Source: JANRKN01 sp033763435 (GTDB lineage: Bacteria; Planctomycetota; Phycisphaerae; Phycisphaerales; UBA1924). Taken from it: a DNA stretch of 17,109 nucleotides. Below the pieces are notes generated by a model that saw nothing but the letters and a program-made list of their open reading frames with translations, ran no database searches and was not told the DNA's origin. Positions 8,309 through 14,640 of the stretch are shown one piece after another. Positions within the stretch are counted from its first letter, which is position 1, and each line of letters begins with the position of its first letter. The stretch covers positions 1 through 17,109 of the forward strand of contig JANRKN010000089.1 in NCBI GenBank assembly GCA_033763435.1, in the 5' to 3' direction. Made by a program: the position numbers and the translations under genes.

Positions 8309-10030
8309 TCAGCCCAGCAGCACGCCGTGCAGCCCGAGCCCCTCGGCGCGGTCGACGCGCACGCGGACGATCGAGCCGATCATCGCCTGCGCCGCTTCGA
8401 GCGCGCGAGCGGGAGCGTCAAAGAAGACGATCAGATCGCCGTCGGTGCGAGCCGAGAGCTGGATCGAGGCAGGCGGCTCGGTCGGCGGGGAGTGAACGTG
8501 CGAAACTTCCGCGTCGAGCGCACAGGCCGAACCTCCGTGGTCGCTACCGTCCGCGGGCTGCCCGCCGATCGTGAGCTTCACCGCGCCCGGACCGGCCTTG
8601 GCGCTCGCGGCCGGCCGGCGCTTGCGCTCGTGGCGCGAGAGCCCCTCGACGATCACCGAGAACTCGCGCCCGACCTGCTCGCGGCTGATCTGGTCGCTGA
8701 TCTCGCTCTGGATCGCCAGCAGCTCGTTGTTGCGCCGACGCTTGACGTCCTCGGGCACGTCGTCGGCCAGCTTGTCGAACGCGACCGTGCCCGGGCGCGG
8801 CGAGTACTTGAAGATGAACGCGTTCTTGTACCGCGCGCGTCGGAGAAGATCGGCCGTCGCGACGTGGTCTTCCTCGGTCTCGGTCGGGAAGCCCGTGATG
8901 ATGTCGCCCGAGACCATCAAGGGCCGGCCGAGCTCGGGCTGGTCGAGAATCGCTCGGGCGCGCGCGAGGAACTCTTCATACTCGCCGATCGTGTACCCGC
9001 GGTTCATGAGTTTCAGAAGCCGATCCGAGCCCGACTGCGCCGGCACGTGCAGATAGCGGCAGATGCGCGGGTGATCGCGGATCACCTCGAGCACGTCGTC
9101 GCCGAAGTCGCGCGGATAGCTCGTGACAAACCGCAGCCGCGCGAGCGCGGGCACCTCGTCGTGGATGCGCCGGAGCAGGTCGGCGAAGGTCGTGACGCGC
9201 TCGCCCGCGAATGGGTCGCGACGGTGCCCGCCCGCGTACGACCGGCCCTTCTGGGGCTGCATGACGCCGTTGACCGTCACGGCCGAGCCGTGCTCGAAGC
9301 GATAGTGGTTGACGGTCTGGCCCAGCAGCGTGATCTCGGTCACGCCCGCGTCGACGAGCTTCTTGCACTCATCGATGATGTGCTCGGGCGGGCGGTGGAT
9401 CTCGGCGCCGCGCGTGAAGGGCACGACGCAGTAGGTGCAGAACTTGTTGCATCCGCGCGTGATGCGGACGTACGCCGAGCGCTTGATCGGGCCGTCGTCG
9501 TCGGCGGGCGAGATCGACCGCGAGAGGTCGAGCATCTCGAGCGAGTCCGATGCCGCGGCCAGCGTTGCGCTCCGCCTGCTCGTGCTGCCCTGAAGCGCCG
9601 TCTGTCCCGCGCTGCGCCGGTCGGCGGGGGGCGCCTCGGGAGAAGCGTCCGAGAGCAGACTCTCGCGGGTCTTCACGGCGTTGTCAATCAGCACGGGCAG
9701 CTTGTCCAGCTCGCCCGGGCCGCAGAGCACGTCAACGACCGGCATCCGGCGGATCAGCGACACGCCGTCGCGCTCGGCCATGCAGCCCAGCACGCCCACG
9801 ACCAGCCCGGGGTCTTCTTTTTTCCGCAGCGCCAGCTCGCCTAGCCGCGACCAGACCTTCTGCTCCGCGTGCTCGCGCACCGAGCAGGTGTTGTAGAGCA
9901 CCACATCCGCCTCGCCCGGCGCGGTCGTGAAGCGATAGCCCAGAGCACGCAGCGAACCAGAGACCAGCTCGGAATCGAGCTCGTTCATCTGGCAGCCAAA
10001 GGTTTCGAGATAGACGGTCCGGGAAGGCAT
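8309..10030 (-). CDS. miaB: tRNA-2-methylthio-N6-dimethylallyladenosine synthase (radical SAM methylthiotransferase)
   Basis: MiaB adds a methylthio group to i6A37 of tRNAs reading UNN codons, using two Fe-S clusters and SAM. The 573-residue product has the N-terminal UPF0004 domain with its three cluster cysteines C13 (TFGCQMN), C49 (NTCSVRE) and C83 (LGCMAERD). The radical SAM motif RGCNKFCTYCVVPFTRG has C194, C198 and C201. The C-terminal TRAM domain spans about 452-573. It is about 100 residues longer than typical MiaB. The extra length lies in an Ala/Ser-rich linker (about 120-183), an insert at about 247-280 after LLGQTVNHY, and a stretch inside TRAM (about 466-530). Start ATG 10030 gives MPSRTVYLETFGCQMN, the expected N-terminus; the frame continues upstream to 10192, but that would overlap the divergent gene. 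It ends 18 bases from the VWA gene stop, convergently. Confidence 0.95.
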   Translation of the reverse strand: MPSRTVYLETFGCQMNELDSELVSGSLRALGYRFTTAPGEADVVLYNTCSVREHAEQKVWSRLGELALRKKEDPGLVVGVLGCMAERDGVSLIRRMPVVDVLCGPGELDKLPVLIDNAVKTRESLLSDASPEAPPADRRSAGQTALQGSTSRRSATLAAASDSLEMLDLSRSISPADDDGPIKRSAYVRITRGCNKFCTYCVVPFTRGAEIHRPPEHIIDECKKLVDAGVTEITLLGQTVNHYRFEHGSAVTVNGVMQPQKGRSYAGGHRRDPFAGERVTTFADLLRRIHDEVPALARLRFVTSYPRDFGDDVLEVIRDHPRICRYLHVPAQSGSDRLLKLMNRGYTIGEYEEFLARARAILDQPELGRPLMVSGDIITGFPTETEEDHVATADLLRRARYKNAFIFKYSPRPGTVAFDKLADDVPEDVKRRRNNELLAIQSEISDQISREQVGREFSVIVEGLSRHERKRRPAASAKAGPGAVKLTIGGQPADGSDHGGSACALDAEVSHVHSPPTEPPASIQLSARTDGDLIVFFDAPARALEAAQAMIGSIVRVRVDRAEGLGLHGVLLG

Positions 10031-10037
10031 AGCGTCA

Positions 10038-10047
10038 ACTATAGTAC
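10038..10047. promoter_or_regulatory. Possible -10 elements in the miaB / membrane-protein divergent region
   Basis: The only AT-rich patch in the 64-base divergent gap is the palindrome ACTATAGT at 10038-10045. It gives TATAGT on the plus strand (10040-10045) and TACTAT on the minus strand (10046-10041). Both resemble a -10 box, but no good -35 partner is visible. Confidence 0.3.
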
Positions 10048-10094
10048 GACGACGCGGTTGGCTGAACGCCGCAGCGAAGCTGGGGAGTATCGCC

Positions 10095-10853
10095 GTGCGC
10101 ACGTCCGAAGATCTCGCCGTGAAGTTCGGCACCCGACCGCTCACCGAGGTCGAGAGGCGCGAGCTCGCCGATCCGGTGTATTTCAGGATCAAGAGTCTCT
10201 GGTGGGAGCGAGCGATCGCGTGCCTGGGCTGGCTGCTGCTGGTCGCGTTGCTGGTGGGGATGGCGGGCGCGTGTTACCTGGGCAGCACCGGGATGGTCGG
10301 CCTCTCCAAAGCCGCAACGCTGGCGGGCGGGGCTGTGTGTGCTCTGGCGGCGCTGTACGTGCTGTACCGGGCGATTCGGGCGCTGCGGCCCTTGGCGCCT
10401 GAGCTGATCCGCCCCGCGCTGCCGCCGGGTGTGACGGAGTGGCAGACCGCGCGCGTTCCCGTGCTGGCCGCGCTGCACGTACTGACGGCGGACGACGACG
10501 CTCCCACGCTGCTGATCCGCACGAGTGAGGGGGCTGATCCTGGCTACTTCGTTCTCTACGGCGACGACCTCGACGACCTCTGGCCCAACGAACGCAGCGC
10601 CTGGAAGCGGCTGCCCGAGATGCTCGAGATCCGCCGAATCTCCGGCGTGACCTGGCGAGCGGTCTTCGAAGGGCCTGCGCGGATTCCGGTGGGCACGATC
10701 GAAGTGTTCGACCTGCCCGAGCCACCGGGCTCTGCGGAAGGCGAGCCGCCCTGGTACTACCGCGACCACGCCGTGGTGCGCGAGGCCGAGCTGGGACCCG
10801 AGGTCGTCGCGAGGATTCGGAAGGCTTTGGGGCCCGTGGCCGATCCCGGTTAG
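10095..10853 (+). CDS. Unrecognised two-helix membrane protein
   Basis: The 252-residue product starts at GTG 10095, with GGGGAG at 10082-10087 seven bases upstream. Two transmembrane segments at about 39-62 and 72-93 form a hairpin. A soluble C-terminal domain of about 150 residues follows, with mixed strands and an acidic patch (YGDDLDDLWPNERSAW). There are no cysteine clusters, nucleotide-binding loops or other catalytic motifs I can name. The histidine kinase gene follows after ten bases, so the two are probably co-transcribed. The protein could be an accessory or sensor partner of that kinase, but that rests only on gene order. Confidence 0.8.
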   Translation: MRTSEDLAVKFGTRPLTEVERRELADPVYFRIKSLWWERAIACLGWLLLVALLVGMAGACYLGSTGMVGLSKAATLAGGAVCALAALYVLYRAIRALRPLAPELIRPALPPGVTEWQTARVPVLAALHVLTADDDAPTLLIRTSEGADPGYFVLYGDDLDDLWPNERSAWKRLPEMLEIRRISGVTWRAVFEGPARIPVGTIEVFDLPEPPGSAEGEPPWYYRDHAVVREAELGPEVVARIRKALGPVADPG

Positions 10854-10863
10854 ACTTGCCCGC

Positions 10864-12606
10864 ATGTGGCGCGGCATCTCGCTGGCGAACAAGTGTCTTC
10901 TGGTCTTCGGCGGCGCGATCGTGCTGATCGTGCTGTCGGCGCTGTCGGTGCCGTTCCTCCGCATGAACACGCTTGTCGACGACGGGCAGCTCGAAGTCTC
11001 GCGCATGCTCGCCGGCGCATGGGAGAAGGCCGATGCCGAGGCGCGAGCCAGCGCCGACGGGCCGGCCGAGGCCGAGCGCGACGCCGAGGCTTCGCGTGCG
11101 GTCGATAGCATCATCCGCCAGGGCGGCTCGACCTCCGACATCCCCGCTCCCGTGCAACGCGCGGGCATCGGGGCGCGGCGGCTCTCGCTCGAACAGGCCC
11201 AGGCGCTCGCCGAGGGCGACCGGTTTCTCGCGTCTGCGCTCGCGACCTTCGGCGCGCAGCCCGAGCGGCTGGACCTGCAGGCTGGCAAGTGGAAGGGCTC
11301 GCAGCGCGAGTATCGCTACGCCCGCGCCGTCCGGACGCCCGAGGCCGGGGCGAGCGACCTGACGGGCATCGTCCTCCTCGAGCGCCGATCGATCGAGGCC
11401 ACGCGGCTGCTGCTCCTGAACATCGGCTATCTGCTGGGCGCGGGCTCGGTGGTGCTGGGGCTGGCGCTGCTGGTGTTCTATCTCATCACGCACAAGCTCA
11501 TCCTCGAGCCCGTGCGCTCGCTGCGAGAGACCGCCGAACGCGTGCGCGAGGGTGACATCTCGATCCGCTCCGAGATCCGCACGGGCGACGAGTTTGAGGA
11601 GCTGGCCGAGACGTTCAACCTGATGCTGACGGACCTTCAGACCGCGAGCGATCAGCAGCGCGCGGTGAATCGCGCGATGGACCTTCGGCTGAACGAGCTG
11701 GCCGAGTCGAACGTCGCGCTGTACGAAGCGGCGAAGGTCAAGGGCGAGTTTCTGGCCAATGTCTCGCACGAGCTGCGGACGCCCCTGAACTCGATCCTCG
11801 GATTCGCAGAGCTGCTGAGGGACCTGGCGCGAGCGGATGCCGAGTCGTTTGAGGCCGCCGAGGGCGCGCCGCCCGCGGGCATGTCGCACCCGATCAACAA
11901 GCGCCTGCGCTACATCGAGAACATCCTGAACGCTGGCCGGAATCTGCGGGAGATGATCGACACGCTTCTGGAGATGGCGCGGATCGAGGCGGGCAAGGTG
12001 CAGCTCCACCCCGAGCGCACGGTGGTCAAGGATGTTTGCGAGGGACTGGGCGGCCTGATCGCGCCGCTGGCCGACCGCAAGGGGATTGCGCTCAAGGTCG
12101 ATGTCGCTGATGACCTGCCCGTGATCGTGACCGACGCCAAGCGCTTCCAGCAGGTGATCTTCAACTTCCTGTCCAACGCCGTGAAGTTCACGCCGGGCGC
12201 CGATGGCCCAGGCAAGCAGGGGCAGATCACGATCCGCGCCGAGCGCCTGCCGGGTTGGATGCCGCCGGGCATGCCCGCGGGCTCGACAGTCGCCGGCGCG
12301 GGCGGGGTGCGGGTGTCGGTGATCGACAACGGGCCGGGCATTCCCAAGGACGAACTCGAGCGCATCTTTGAGAAGTTTCACCAGCTCGATTCGAGCCACA
12401 CCAAGCAGCACACGGGCACGGGGCTGGGCCTGGCGATCTGCAAGGAGCTTGCGCGCCTGCTCCACGGCGAGATCCAGCTCGTCTCCGAGCTCGGACGCGG
12501 CTCGATGTTCTCACTGATCCTGCCCATGTCGCTCGAGACGGCGGCAGCGCTCGCGCCCGAGACCCGCTCGGCCCGCGACACCGTCACCGTCGCGCAGGCG
12601 AGGTGA
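10864..12606 (+). CDS. Sensor histidine kinase with periplasmic domain and HAMP linker
   Basis: The 580-residue product has transmembrane helices at about 8-30 and 182-208 enclosing a periplasmic domain of about 150 residues (31-181) that is Ala/Glu-rich and not recognised. HAMP spans about 209-262, followed by a short coiled coil. The HisKA dimerisation helix carries the phosphoacceptor H302 in NVSHELRTPLNSILGF, and about 25 extra residues separate the two HisKA helices. HATPase_c motifs are complete: N438 (NFLSNAVKF), D488 (IDNGPGIP), FEKFHQLD, and GTGLGL from G518. It should autophosphorylate and pass phosphate to a response regulator. None is encoded in the window, so it is an orphan kinase locally. 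ATG 10864 lies ten bases after the previous stop with no strong ribosome binding site, suggesting translational coupling. Confidence 0.93.
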   Translation: MWRGISLANKCLLVFGGAIVLIVLSALSVPFLRMNTLVDDGQLEVSRMLAGAWEKADAEARASADGPAEAERDAEASRAVDSIIRQGGSTSDIPAPVQRAGIGARRLSLEQAQALAEGDRFLASALATFGAQPERLDLQAGKWKGSQREYRYARAVRTPEAGASDLTGIVLLERRSIEATRLLLLNIGYLLGAGSVVLGLALLVFYLITHKLILEPVRSLRETAERVREGDISIRSEIRTGDEFEELAETFNLMLTDLQTASDQQRAVNRAMDLRLNELAESNVALYEAAKVKGEFLANVSHELRTPLNSILGFAELLRDLARADAESFEAAEGAPPAGMSHPINKRLRYIENILNAGRNLREMIDTLLEMARIEAGKVQLHPERTVVKDVCEGLGGLIAPLADRKGIALKVDVADDLPVIVTDAKRFQQVIFNFLSNAVKFTPGADGPGKQGQITIRAERLPGWMPPGMPAGSTVAGAGGVRVSVIDNGPGIPKDELERIFEKFHQLDSSHTKQHTGTGLGLAICKELARLLHGEIQLVSELGRGSMFSLILPMSLETAAALAPETRSARDTVTVAQAR

Positions 12607-12621
12607 TCTCCTACCACATTC

Positions 12622-12650
12622 GGAACCCGCACGCGTCCCGGCGCCTCTGA
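12622..12650 (+). promoter_or_regulatory. Candidate ECF-type promoter upstream of the rhodanese gene
   Basis: GGAAC at 12622-12626 and TCTGA at 12646-12650 are separated by 19 bases. This resembles the RpoE/ECF-type GGAAC...TCTGA arrangement, with the -10 ending 47 bases before ATG 12698. An ECF sigma gene lies about 1 kb downstream on the other strand, which makes the match more interesting. It is based on inspection of one site, and short matches arise by chance in GC-rich DNA. Confidence 0.35.
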
Positions 12651-12654
12651 ACTG

Positions 12655-12671
12655 GGGCGGCACACCCGCCC
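12655..12671 (+). other. Short GC-rich hairpin in the rhodanese leader
   Basis: GGGCGG (12655-12660) and CCGCCC (12666-12671) form a six-base-pair stem with a five-base loop. There is no following T-run, so it is a weak terminator candidate for the kinase gene at best. It could equally be a leader structure of the rhodanese message. Confidence 0.35.
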
Positions 12672-12697
12672 TGACACCTTCACCTGGAGATCGTCTC

Positions 12698-13315
12698 ATG
12701 TCAAGCGCCACGATGAGCGAGCCCTGTGCCGAGCGAGCCCTGTCCGAGAACCCTCGCCCCGCTGTCCTCACGCCCGCACAGGTTCAGCGTTGGCTCAGTA
12801 CCGGCGCGTGCGTCCTGATCGACGTGCGCGAGCCCGACGAGTTCGCGCGCGAGCGCATCGAGGGCTCAACGCTGCTGCCGCTATCGGCGTTCGATCCCGT
12901 GCGCGTGGCCTCGCTCGCCCGGCCCGGCGTCCCGATCGTGATTCACTGCAAGGCTGGTAAGCGCAGCGCCGACGCGGTTGCCCGCTGCGGGTCGCTCGCG
13001 GCCTCGGGCGCGCAGGTGCTCAGCCTGCCGGGCGGTATCGACGCCTGGAAGGCCGCGGGGCTGCCCGTCGCGCCCGCGCGCGAATCCGCGCCCGGCCCCG
13101 CGATCAGCGTGATGCGTCAGACCCAGCTCATCATCGGCGCGGTGGTCCTCGCCGGCGCGCTCGCGGGCTGGTTCGTTCACCCCGGTTTCCTTGCCCTCCC
13201 GGCCTTCATGGGCGCGGGGCTGATCGTCGCGGGGGCGACCGGAACCTGCGGCCTCGCGACGCTTGTCGGCGCCCTGCCCTGGAACCGCGCACACTCAGGC
13301 GCCTGCCCGCTCTGA
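12698..13315 (+). CDS. Rhodanese-domain protein with C-terminal two-helix membrane tail (DUF2892-like)
   Basis: The 205-residue product has a rhodanese domain at about 24-125. It contains LIDVREPDEFARERIEGS (40-57) and the active-site loop HCKAGKRS with catalytic C84, which would carry a persulfide in sulfur transfer. LPGGIDAWKAAGLPV closes the domain. Two hydrophobic helices (about 142-160 and 165-192) follow, ending TGTCGLATLVGALPWNR, the usual signature of the DUF2892 tail fused to rhodaneses. The catalytic domain probably sits at the membrane on the cytoplasmic side. GGAGA at 12686-12690 is seven bases before the ATG. Substrate is unknown; thiosulfate, polysulfide or protein-bound sulfane sulfur are typical. 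Its downstream neighbour on the same strand is an AhpD-like thiol protein. Confidence 0.92.
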   Translation: MSSATMSEPCAERALSENPRPAVLTPAQVQRWLSTGACVLIDVREPDEFARERIEGSTLLPLSAFDPVRVASLARPGVPIVIHCKAGKRSADAVARCGSLAASGAQVLSLPGGIDAWKAAGLPVAPARESAPGPAISVMRQTQLIIGAVVLAGALAGWFVHPGFLALPAFMGAGLIVAGATGTCGLATLVGALPWNRAHSGACPL

Positions 13316-13358
13316 TCGGCGGCCAACATCAGTATTCGCATGCACTCACTGTGCAACG

Positions 13359-13375
13359 CCGGCGCGCGGCGCCGG
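13359..13375 (+). promoter_or_regulatory. Hairpin covering part of the AhpD-like gene's ribosome binding site
   Basis: CCGGCGC (13359-13365) and GCGCCGG (13369-13375) form a perfect seven-base-pair stem with a three-base loop. The last two bases of the stem are also the first two of the GGAG ribosome binding site (13374-13377), 12 bases before ATG 13390. The stem could lower translation or mark an internal regulatory point. Confidence 0.4.
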
Positions 13376-13389
13376 AGAAAGACGTTCCC

Positions 13390-13764
13390 ATGCTGCACGA
13401 CGCGACCGATTTCTACGCCCAATGGCCCGCGACGATGAACGCGACCAAGGCCCGCAACGCCGACCTCGGCAAGGCCTTCGGCGGATTCTTCCAGACGCTC
13501 ATGAAGGACAACGCCGCGGAGGGCGGACTCTCCGTCAAAGTCAAGGAACTCATTGCGCTGGGCATCAGCGTGCACACGCGGTGCCATCCCTGCATCTACG
13601 CCCACGTCGAAAAGTGCCTGAAGGTCGGCGCGACGCCCAAAGAGATCATGGAAGCCACCGGCGTCGCGGTCATGATGGGCGGCGGACCGGTCTACACCAC
13701 CTCGCCCGTGGTCGCCGCGGCGTTGGACCACTTCGATAAGCACCCCGTGGGTGCAGCGCACTAA
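13390..13764 (+). CDS. Carboxymuconolactone decarboxylase family / AhpD-like protein
   Basis: The 124-residue product has the AhpD-type active-site spacing E53-x11-C65-x2-C68-x3-H72 within ELIALGISVHTRCHPCIYAH. This is the arrangement of alkylhydroperoxidase AhpD, where the CxxC pair acts as a redox dithiol and Glu/His assist proton transfer. GATPKEIMEATGVAVMMGGGP (80-100) is the conserved second half of the fold. A role in peroxide or thiol reduction is likely; true carboxymuconolactone decarboxylase activity is unlikely because the CxxC is kept. The frame extends up to GTG 13351, but ATG 13390 has a GGAG nearby and gives the normal family length. It follows the rhodanese gene by 74 bases. 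Its TAA overlaps the sigma factor's TAG on the opposite strand. Confidence 0.88.
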   Translation: MLHDATDFYAQWPATMNATKARNADLGKAFGGFFQTLMKDNAAEGGLSVKVKELIALGISVHTRCHPCIYAHVEKCLKVGATPKEIMEATGVAVMMGGGPVYTTSPVVAAALDHFDKHPVGAAH

Positions 13765-14639
13765 ATCCCGGCGCGCGCTGCTCGGGGCTTGCGGCCCCGG
13801 CGCGGCGACGCCGCCCGCTGTTCCTCCAGCGCGCGAAGCTCCCGCAGCACCAGCGTCCGCACCCGCTCGGGCACAGGACCCGTGCCGATCTGCTCGCACG
13901 CGCTCTGGACCATGTCCAGCTCGCGAAACACCGCGCTGCACCGAGCGCACAGCTCGGCCTTCGGCACCGTCAAACCCGCCGAGGCGCCCCCGCGGTCCAT
14001 CGCGTCCATCTTCGCCTTGAGCAGGTCTACGCACACCTGCCGATCGAAGATGGGCGCGGGCGCGTCGACGGAACGGGCCTTGGCGCTCATCGCCTTGCGG
14101 AGCGCCAGGCGCGCGCGGTGCAGCCGCGTCTTGATCGTGTTCTCCGCCAGGCCCAGCGCCCGCGCGGTGTCCTCCACGCTCATCCCCGCGACTTCCTTCA
14201 TGATCACCGGCACACGCAGGTGCTCGGGCAGGTCCGAGATCGCCCGCTGCACACGCGCAACCGCCTCGTGCCGCTCGGCCTCGTGCTCCTCGGGCGCCGC
14301 AGCCACGGCCATCACCGTCGTCTCGCCCCAGGGCATCAGCTGCGATACCGCCGGCATCCGCCGATCGATCCCGCCCTTGCGCCGGAGCCTGTCCCGGCAC
14401 GCCCGCGCCGCGATCGTGTACAGCCATGTCCCGGCGTCCGCCTCGCCACGGAACGTCGACCAGCGCCGATACGCCCGCAGGAAGACCTCCTGCATCATGT
14501 CGTCGGCATCCGCCGCGTTCCGACACAGCTTCAGCGCCAGTGCTCGCACGCGCGCGCCGTGGCTCTCAAAGAGCGCAGGGATCGCCCGGCCCGCGTCGTC
14601 GCCCGCTCGCACGGTCGCGCGTCCAGAAGAGGCGCCCAT
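13761..14639 (-). CDS. ECF-family RNA polymerase sigma factor with fused C-terminal cysteine (zinc-finger-like) region
   Basis: The 292-residue product has sigma-70 region 2 at about 20-88 (ADADDMMQEVFLRAYRRWSTF, then TWLYTIAARACRDRLRR) and region 4 at about 125-182. Region 4 carries the helix-turn-helix AGMSVEDTARALGLAENTIKTRLHRAR. Typical ECF factors stop near residue 185. Here about 110 residues follow with C203, C231 and C234 in CVDLLKAKMDAM...ELCARCSAVFRELD. This resembles the zinc-binding anti-sigma (ZAS) motif, but the usual histidine position is lysine. No separate anti-sigma gene is adjacent, so the extension may provide self-control, perhaps redox- or zinc-dependent; that is inference. 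The ATG lies one base after the stop of the HglS-like gene, implying one transcript and translational coupling. Confidence 0.9.
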   Translation of the reverse strand: MGASSGRATVRAGDDAGRAIPALFESHGARVRALALKLCRNAADADDMMQEVFLRAYRRWSTFRGEADAGTWLYTIAARACRDRLRRKGGIDRRMPAVSQLMPWGETTVMAVAAAPEEHEAERHEAVARVQRAISDLPEHLRVPVIMKEVAGMSVEDTARALGLAENTIKTRLHRARLALRKAMSAKARSVDAPAPIFDRQVCVDLLKAKMDAMDRGGASAGLTVPKAELCARCSAVFRELDMVQSACEQIGTGPVPERVRTLVLRELRALEEQRAASPRRGRKPRAARAGI

Positions 14640-14640
14640 C

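Noticed and set aside
10031..10192. N-terminal extension of MiaB by 54 residues.
   Set aside because: It would overlap the divergent gene at 10095 and lacks similarity to MiaB. The normal N-terminus starts at ATG 10030.
10189..12465. A 758-residue minus-strand frame opposite the histidine kinase.
   Set aside because: The kinase motifs on the plus strand are complete. The antisense product is Arg/His/Gln-rich without recognisable domains.
12655..12671. Intrinsic terminator after the histidine kinase gene.
   Set aside because: The stem is only six base pairs and is not followed by a T-run, so it is listed only as a hairpin.
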